DNA of 64,000 nucleotides from an uncultured Chromatiaceae bacterium (lineage in GTDB: Bacteria; Pseudomonadota; Gammaproteobacteria; Enterobacterales; Alteromonadaceae): NCBI GenBank assembly GCA_937978655.1, contig CALJUX010000050.1, positions 47,400-111,399 of the forward strand. Direction: 5' to 3'. The position numbers and the translations under genes are program-made. Under the pieces are notes generated by a model, which worked only from the letters and a program-made list of their open reading frames with translations, was not told the DNA's origin and searched no databases. This document shows, piece by piece, positions 59,631 through 64,000 of the stretch (position 1 is the stretch's first letter; every line of letters begins with the position of its first letter).

Positions 59631-59978
59631 ATGTTTAAATCTGTTGCTCTGCAGGCCGTTCTGTTCACCACGCTTGGCTGGGGAGCTGGCGCCCAGGCCG
59701 CGAATGTCGAAGTCAACCTTTATGGTCAGGTACTGCCAGGCGTGCATGGCCAGGTGCGGATCGCTGATCCCTATCCTTACGACGACCGCATTCTGATAGT
59801 GGAAGCACCTTACGCCCATCAGCGCGACTGGGGCCGTTATTGCCACCACTACCGCGCCTGTGGTCAGTCTGTGCGTTTTGTTGAAGTGCGGGAGTATCAG
59901 GAGCAGCGCCACTGGCACAAACCCAAACGCCAGAAACACCGCCACGGTCACAGACATCATCATGACTGTGATCATTAA
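59631..59978 (+). CDS. Small His-rich exported protein
   Basis: 115 residues. It has a strong GGAGG site seven bases before the ATG and a signal peptide ending 'GAGAQA-ANVEVN' (about residue 23). The mature part has 'NLYGQVLPGVHGQVRIADP' and a C-terminal His-rich, basic tail ('KRQKHRHGHRHHHDCDH') likely to bind Ni, Zn or Cu. I do not recognise the family. It lies between mtfA and slyD, whose product is also a metal-binding chaperone. The minus-strand frame 59577-60089 overlaps it and is a shadow. Confidence 0.65.
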   Translation: MFKSVALQAVLFTTLGWGAGAQAANVEVNLYGQVLPGVHGQVRIADPYPYDDRILIVEAPYAHQRDWGRYCHHYRACGQSVRFVEVREYQEQRHWHKPKRQKHRHGHRHHHDCDH

Positions 59979-59990
59979 GCGGGTTTCGCC

Positions 59991-60019
59991 GGGCGGCGAA
60001 CTTGGTATAATCGCCGCCC
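59991..60019 (+). promoter_or_regulatory. slyD promoter inside an inverted repeat
   Basis: A TGG-TATAAT extended -10 (60003-60011) lies 43 bases before slyD. It is framed by a perfect 9-bp inverted repeat, GGGCGGCGA (59991-59999) and TCGCCGCCC (60011-60019), so the -10 sits in the spacer. No good -35 is visible. The symmetry could be an operator or a small hairpin. Confidence 0.55.
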
Positions 60020-60053
60020 CTCCCAGCGAAACAGAAAAAGCAGGAATATCGAC

Positions 60054-60536
60054 ATGAACATTACCCAGGACAGCGTTGTCCAGTTGCATTACCGTGTGTC
60101 AGACGCTCAGGGTCTGATTGAAGACTCCAGCAAAGGCGAGCCGATGTTATATCTGCACGGTCACCAGAATATGCTGCCAGCTATTGAACAGGCACTCGAA
60201 GGCAAAGCCGCCGGCGAGACGCTGACACTGGTCGTTGAACCGAAAGACGCTTACGGTGAACGCGATGAAAACGCCATCCAGAGCATTCAGGTCAAGCATT
60301 TAAAAGGTGCCAAAAAGTGGGCGCCGGGCATGACCGCCGTAGTGGATACTGAACACGGTCCCCGCCAGGTGAAAATTGTCAAAGTCGGCATGTTTAAAGC
60401 CGAGGTAGATGTGAACCACCCACTGGCCGGCAAAACACTGACGTTTGAGCTGAACGTGCTGTCCGTGCGGGCGGCGTCCGCCGAAGAAATTGCCCATGGC
60501 CACGCCCATGGTGTCGGTGGCCATCACCACCATTAA
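60054..60536 (+). CDS. slyD: SlyD, FKBP-type isomerase and metallochaperone
   Basis: 160 residues. The FKBP domain opens 'MNITQDSVVQLHYRVSDAQG', and the insert-in-flap domain lies at about residues 70-130 ('VEPKDAYGERDENAIQSIQ' onward), the SlyD layout. The tail is 'HGHAHGVGGHHHH', shorter than in E. coli SlyD (196 residues) but still His-rich for Ni2+ binding. It acts as a folding helper and feeds nickel to hydrogenase in E. coli. The ribosome site is weak (about AGCAGG). A perfect 12-bp stem follows its stop (60552-60579). Confidence 0.93.
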   Translation: MNITQDSVVQLHYRVSDAQGLIEDSSKGEPMLYLHGHQNMLPAIEQALEGKAAGETLTLVVEPKDAYGERDENAIQSIQVKHLKGAKKWAPGMTAVVDTEHGPRQVKIVKVGMFKAEVDVNHPLAGKTLTFELNVLSVRAASAEEIAHGHAHGVGGHHHH

Positions 60537-60551
60537 GGCGACGTCACTCTG

Positions 60552-60579
60552 ACAGTGGCTGAATCCGTTCAGCCACTGT
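60552..60579 (+). terminator. Hairpin downstream of slyD
   Basis: Arms ACAGTGGCTGAA (60552-60563) and TTCAGCCACTGT (60568-60579), 4-base loop. The following bases are GCTAGTCTT rather than a T-run, so termination strength is doubtful. The 81-base spacer has no other feature. Confidence 0.5.
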
Positions 60580-60617
60580 GCTAGTCTTAGGCAATTGCCG
60601 CTGAATCTGCCTGCTGT

Positions 60618-61568
60618 ATGAAAATTCTGATTGCGCTGTTTATGCTGACTTTGCTGCTGTTCGGGCTGAATCTTTACCGGCTCAGCTATCAGGCGGCGGC
60701 CACAGATCCGGTGGCAACAGCGGCACCTGCATCACCACTGCCGGCCCTGCTGCCAGACTCCCAAATCGTCCAGATCCAGCAAAGCAGCAAACGACAATTC
60801 CGCCTGCAATGGGGCATTAATCCTGAAGCGCCTTTTTACATTCTGGACGGACCGGACCAGGGCACTGGTTTTTGTGATGTGCTGATTGAACGGTTGCAAG
60901 TCTATCTGCCGGACGTCCGGCATCAGACGGTTGCCGAACCGCAAAGCCGGATCCGGCAGCGCATCGATGCCAAAGAACCCTTGTGTTATGCCTGCGCACT
61001 GTACCTGCCGCAAGGTGCAGAAAGTAACGGCCGCTTATTCAGTAAACCGACGCATTATTATCGCCCGCATGGCATTATCACCCGGCCTGAGCTGGCACAG
61101 ACTATCCGCCGGCGTTTTGGTGAACCGGTTGATTTGACCCGGTTACTGAACAGTGAACTGCGCTTCGGTTTCCCGTCACAGCGCCGTTATGGCCGGTTAC
61201 AGGCTGAGCTTGACGCCCACCGCATCCACAGCCAGTACCATGTCAGTTTTAATACCGGGAAAGATGCCAGCATGCTGCATTTGCAAATGCTGAGCCGCCA
61301 ACAGCTCGATGTCACCATCGACTATATCAGCAGCCTGCGTTATTACACCCGCCATTCCCGTGAACAACTGGTGTTTATGCCAATCAAAGGTTTTGAAGAC
61401 TGGTTGCCCGGCGCCGTCAGTTGCCCGGACAGTAACTGGGGGCAGCTGGCGGTACTGCGCGTCAACGCGGTGATCGACAAAATCAGGGAAGACAAAGCCT
61501 TACGGCAAAACTTGCTGTTCTGGTTTGACGAGGGCCTGCCCGCGTACCCCACTGAAGGTCAGCACTGA
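60618..61568 (+). CDS. Periplasmic solute-binding-like protein, hypothetical
   Basis: 316 residues. An N-terminal hydrophobic segment (residues 3-21) is followed by a Pro/Ala-rich linker. The rest resembles the SBP family 3/TIGR02285 type of orphan binding proteins, with a bilobed alternation ('RQFRLQWGINPEAPFYIL', 'DVTIDYISSLRYYTR', 'AVSCPDSNWGQLAVLRVNAVIDKIREDK'). It has no ABC transporter neighbour. The ligand is unknown. Its ribosome site is weak, and the start ATG at 60618 was chosen because it gives the signal-like segment. Confidence 0.6.
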   Translation: MKILIALFMLTLLLFGLNLYRLSYQAAATDPVATAAPASPLPALLPDSQIVQIQQSSKRQFRLQWGINPEAPFYILDGPDQGTGFCDVLIERLQVYLPDVRHQTVAEPQSRIRQRIDAKEPLCYACALYLPQGAESNGRLFSKPTHYYRPHGIITRPELAQTIRRRFGEPVDLTRLLNSELRFGFPSQRRYGRLQAELDAHRIHSQYHVSFNTGKDASMLHLQMLSRQQLDVTIDYISSLRYYTRHSREQLVFMPIKGFEDWLPGAVSCPDSNWGQLAVLRVNAVIDKIREDKALRQNLLFWFDEGLPAYPTEGQH

Positions 61569-61651
61569 GGCGACAAATATAAGCTGCATTCCCCGGCGCT
61601 TCAGGCTAAAATCTGCGGCTGTTTTTTCAGCTCAGCAAATGGATCCAGCCG

Positions 61652-64000
61652 TTGTCACCGCAACTTCCTTTAGAAAACATTCAGTTTGATAATTACCGGG
61701 AAAGACCAACCGCGGCGCCAACCCCTGAACCCAGTGTGACAGTGCAGCGCCGCTCGCTGGTGCCGGTGTTATTACTGCTGTTGCTGGCAGCAGCCACCGT
61801 ATTGGCCGCCTTTGAAATGCATACGGCTTTTTACAGCGCGAAGCCCGTCAGTGACTATGCCAAAACACTGACCTGGCAGCTGCAGAACGCGCCGGCCAGC
61901 CGGGTGGTTTACCCCAGTGCCGGTCCTTTTGACGAACGGCACGGCTACACCAAATTACCCGCTTTGTTACCGCGGCTGCAGGAACGTGGTTTTGTCACCC
62001 GGGCACAGGCCGAATTTTCGCCGGCCATGCAACATTTTGCTTTGCAGGGATTTTTCCCGCCCTACCGGGAAAAAGTACAAAGCGGCTTGTTTCTGGCCGA
62101 CTGTCGCAACGAAACCATCTTTGACTTTAATTACCCGCAGCGCGTTTACCGCCAGCCACAGCAAATCCCGTTGCTGGTCGCTCACAGCCTGTTATTTATT
62201 GAAAACCGCAATCTGCTGACCATCCCGGCCCAGGCCAACCCGGTGATGGACTGGCCGCGCTTTGTCATGGCGGCGGTCAGTCAGGTCGGCAAAGTGCTGG
62301 CGATTGGCGGTCAGTCTGCCGGTGGCTCGACCCTCGCGACCCAAATCGAAAAATTCCGCCACTCGCCGATGGGTCTGACGCAAAATTTTGAAGACAAAGC
62401 CATCCAAATCATCTCCGGGACTATCCGGGCTTATCAGCATGGCCCAAATACACAGGCGGTCCGCACCCGGATTGTGCAGGACTATCTGAACACAGTGCCG
62501 CTGTCCTCAGCCCCCGGCCACGGTGAAGTCCACGGCGTTGGTGATGCGCTTTACGCCTGGTTTGGCAGTGATTTTGCCCGCGCCAATGCGTTGTTAAGCC
62601 AACCGGAACAAGCCGACACCGCCACAGAACGGGCCCGTTATTTCCGCCAGTTTTTGTCGCTGATGATTGCCCAGCGCCGGCCGTCTTATTATCTGCTGCA
62701 AGGTCATGCCGACCTGGAGGAGCTGACTGACAGCCATATCCGCTTGCTGGCCCGCGCCGGGATTATCGATGCAGGTTTACGTGACAAAGCATTAACCGAG
62801 CGGCTGAATTTTGTCCGGCTGCAGCCAAACAAAGCCAAAGACGAAGCGGACAGCCGCAAAGGCATTAACGCAGCGCGGCTGCGTCTGGGCAATCTGCTGA
62901 ATCAGTCGATGTACGATTTAGACCGGCTCGACTTAAATGCCCACAGCACCTTGCATGGTGATGTGCAGCAAAAAGTCAGTGCTTATCTGAAAAGTCTGGC
63001 CAATCCGGCGATTGCCGCACAACATGGCCTGATTGGCGAACGGCTGTTAGCCGCCAGCCGTACTGCAGATGTGCTGTACAGCTTCACTTTGTTTGAGAAA
63101 ACGCCGGACGGTAACCGTGTGCGGGTACAGACCGACAGTACCGATCAGCCGTTTGACCTGAACGAACACAGCAAACTGGAGCTTGGCTCCACGGCCAAAC
63201 TGCGGGTGCTCGCCAGCTATCTGGAAATCATTGCCGAGCTGCATCAGGCTTTTGTCGACGAATTACCCGACAGTCTGCTGACGATGGACATCGCCCCCAA
63301 CGACCATATCACCCGCTGGGCAGCAAACTATATGGCCACCACCGCCGACCGCAGCCTGCCGGCAATGTTGGAAGCCTCGCTGGAACGCACCTACTCTGCC
63401 TCGCCGGCCGAACGCTTTTTTACCGGCGGCGGGCTGCAGGTGTTTAACAATTTTAATAAAGACGAAGATGGCAAAGTGCCGACTATCCGCCAGTCATTGC
63501 AACAATCGCACAACTTACCGTTTGTGCGCCTGTTGCGGGATATTGTCAGTTACGCCAGCAGTTATCAGACTCAAGGCAGCACCTCGTTATTGCTGCGTTC
63601 TGACAATGATCCAAAACGGGAAGAATATCTGCGTAAATTTGTCGACAAAGAGGGCAGCGAGTTCCTGCGCCGCTTTTTCCGCAAGTATCAGCAAAAGCCG
63701 ATGGATGAACGGCTGGAGACCTTTTTTGACGGTTTAAAACAAACACCGGACCGGCTGGCGGCAGTGCACCGTTATTTGCTGCCAGATGCCAGCTTCACCG
63801 ACTTTGCCGCGTTTTTGCGCACCAAACTGCCGGATGCAGCTGCGCTTACCAATAAAAAGCTGCAGGATATGTATGCACAATATGGTCCCGGCAAGTTCAG
63901 TCTGCCCGATCAGGGTTATATCGCCGGCGCGCACCCGCTGGAATTATGGGTACTGAACTATCTCAATACCCACCCGCAAGCCACGGCCAGGGACATGATT
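61652..64000 (+). CDS. Class A PBP-like protein (GT51 transglycosylase), 3' truncated by the window
   Basis: An open frame from 61610 to the right edge, about 780 codons from the TTG at 61652, with no in-frame ATG before the membrane helix (about residues 27-50). Five GT51 motifs can be matched: 'LFIENRNL' (E-x-R, about residue 183), 'AGGSTLATQIEK' (about 223), 'ISGTIRAY', 'QDYLNTVPLSS' and 'IAQRRPSYY'. Downstream, 'LGSTAKLR' (S-x-x-K, about 511) and 'QQSHNLPFV' (S-x-N, about 618) look like transpeptidase motifs, so it may be a divergent bifunctional penicillin-binding protein. The K-T-G motif would lie beyond the edge. Start uncertain. Confidence 0.75.
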   Translation, partial: MSPQLPLENIQFDNYRERPTAAPTPEPSVTVQRRSLVPVLLLLLLAAATVLAAFEMHTAFYSAKPVSDYAKTLTWQLQNAPASRVVYPSAGPFDERHGYTKLPALLPRLQERGFVTRAQAEFSPAMQHFALQGFFPPYREKVQSGLFLADCRNETIFDFNYPQRVYRQPQQIPLLVAHSLLFIENRNLLTIPAQANPVMDWPRFVMAAVSQVGKVLAIGGQSAGGSTLATQIEKFRHSPMGLTQNFEDKAIQIISGTIRAYQHGPNTQAVRTRIVQDYLNTVPLSSAPGHGEVHGVGDALYAWFGSDFARANALLSQPEQADTATERARYFRQFLSLMIAQRRPSYYLLQGHADLEELTDSHIRLLARAGIIDAGLRDKALTERLNFVRLQPNKAKDEADSRKGINAARLRLGNLLNQSMYDLDRLDLNAHSTLHGDVQQKVSAYLKSLANPAIAAQHGLIGERLLAASRTADVLYSFTLFEKTPDGNRVRVQTDSTDQPFDLNEHSKLELGSTAKLRVLASYLEIIAELHQAFVDELPDSLLTMDIAPNDHITRWAANYMATTADRSLPAMLEASLERTYSASPAERFFTGGGLQVFNNFNKDEDGKVPTIRQSLQQSHNLPFVRLLRDIVSYASSYQTQGSTSLLLRSDNDPKREEYLRKFVDKEGSEFLRRFFRKYQQKPMDERLETFFDGLKQTPDRLAAVHRYLLPDASFTDFAAFLRTKLPDAAALTNKKLQDMYAQYGPGKFSLPDQGYIAGAHPLELWVLNYLNTHPQATARDMI

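Noticed and set aside
59577..60089. 170-residue minus-strand frame over the His-rich gene and slyD promoter
   Set aside because: The plus-strand gene has a strong GGAGG site and a signal peptide. The minus frame overlaps mtfA, the promoter and the slyD start.
1..64000. Mobile elements, CRISPR arrays, toxin-antitoxin or defence genes
   Set aside because: No transposase, integrase, direct-repeat array, inverted terminal repeats, tRNA attachment site or defence-type gene was seen on either strand. Gene order is mostly conserved housekeeping.

Overview
The window is chromosomal DNA from a gammaproteobacterium. The gene order ppiD-hupB-lon-clpX-clpP-tig, the rppH-ptsP-lgt-thyA block next to mutH, and pspF followed by sapABCDF are all typical of that class. 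Moderate GC, many FadL/RND/DUF3422-type genes and the protein styles suggest an Alteromonadales or Rheinheimera-like marine or freshwater organism. This placement is an inference from gene content, not a measured phylogeny. Coding density is high. I see no rRNA, tRNA, CRISPR array, prophage or insertion sequence.

Layout. 1-5.5 kb: the tail of pspF and a tightly overlapped sapABCDF peptide/polyamine ABC operon. 5.6-14.2 kb: the minus-strand protein quality-control block (ppiD, hupB, lon, clpX, clpP, tig), with recognisable promoters, including a heat-shock-type promoter for lon. 14.4-21 kb: a GNAT acetyltransferase; a plus-strand four-gene cluster pxpA-DUF969-DUF979-pcp that looks like a pyroglutamate release, transport and hydrolysis system; a polysaccharide deacetylase; a CPA2 antiporter; and a DUF1289 protein. 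21.2-30.5 kb: a 1066-residue TolB-propeller/amidohydrolase, a DODA dioxygenase, a small operon of unknown membrane proteins with a GNAT enzyme, YgiQ, a small outer-membrane protein, and an MneA/GDT1 manganese exporter under a yybP-ykoY riboswitch. 30.7-42 kb: an RND efflux operon with two permeases, fadL with a FadR-like operator, and an ECF sigma/anti-sigma/DUF4097 operon. 42.2-47.8 kb: rppH-ptsP-lgt-thyA divergent from mutH, separated by a 376-bp spacer rich in DnaA boxes. In E. coli the mutH-rppH spacer is the DARS2 locus. 47.8-64 kb: solute-binding, lipocalin-like and VOC proteins; a two-component acyl desaturase system; Tpx; a cupredoxin-like protein divergent from a beta-barrel protein; a LysE exporter; a fatty-acid-hydroxylase family protein; DUF3422; a Bacteroidetes-like uracil phosphoribosyltransferase; MtfA; a His-rich small protein; SlyD; a solute-binding-like protein; and an unusual class A PBP-like protein that runs off the right edge.

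Most of the window is housekeeping. The points most worth following are the DARS2-like spacer, the pxpA-DUF969-DUF979-pcp cluster, the desaturase operon with two similar 18-bp operator-like palindromes, the divergent class A PBP-like protein, and the ECF/DUF4097 envelope-stress-like operon. Nothing here is clearly a wholly new system.
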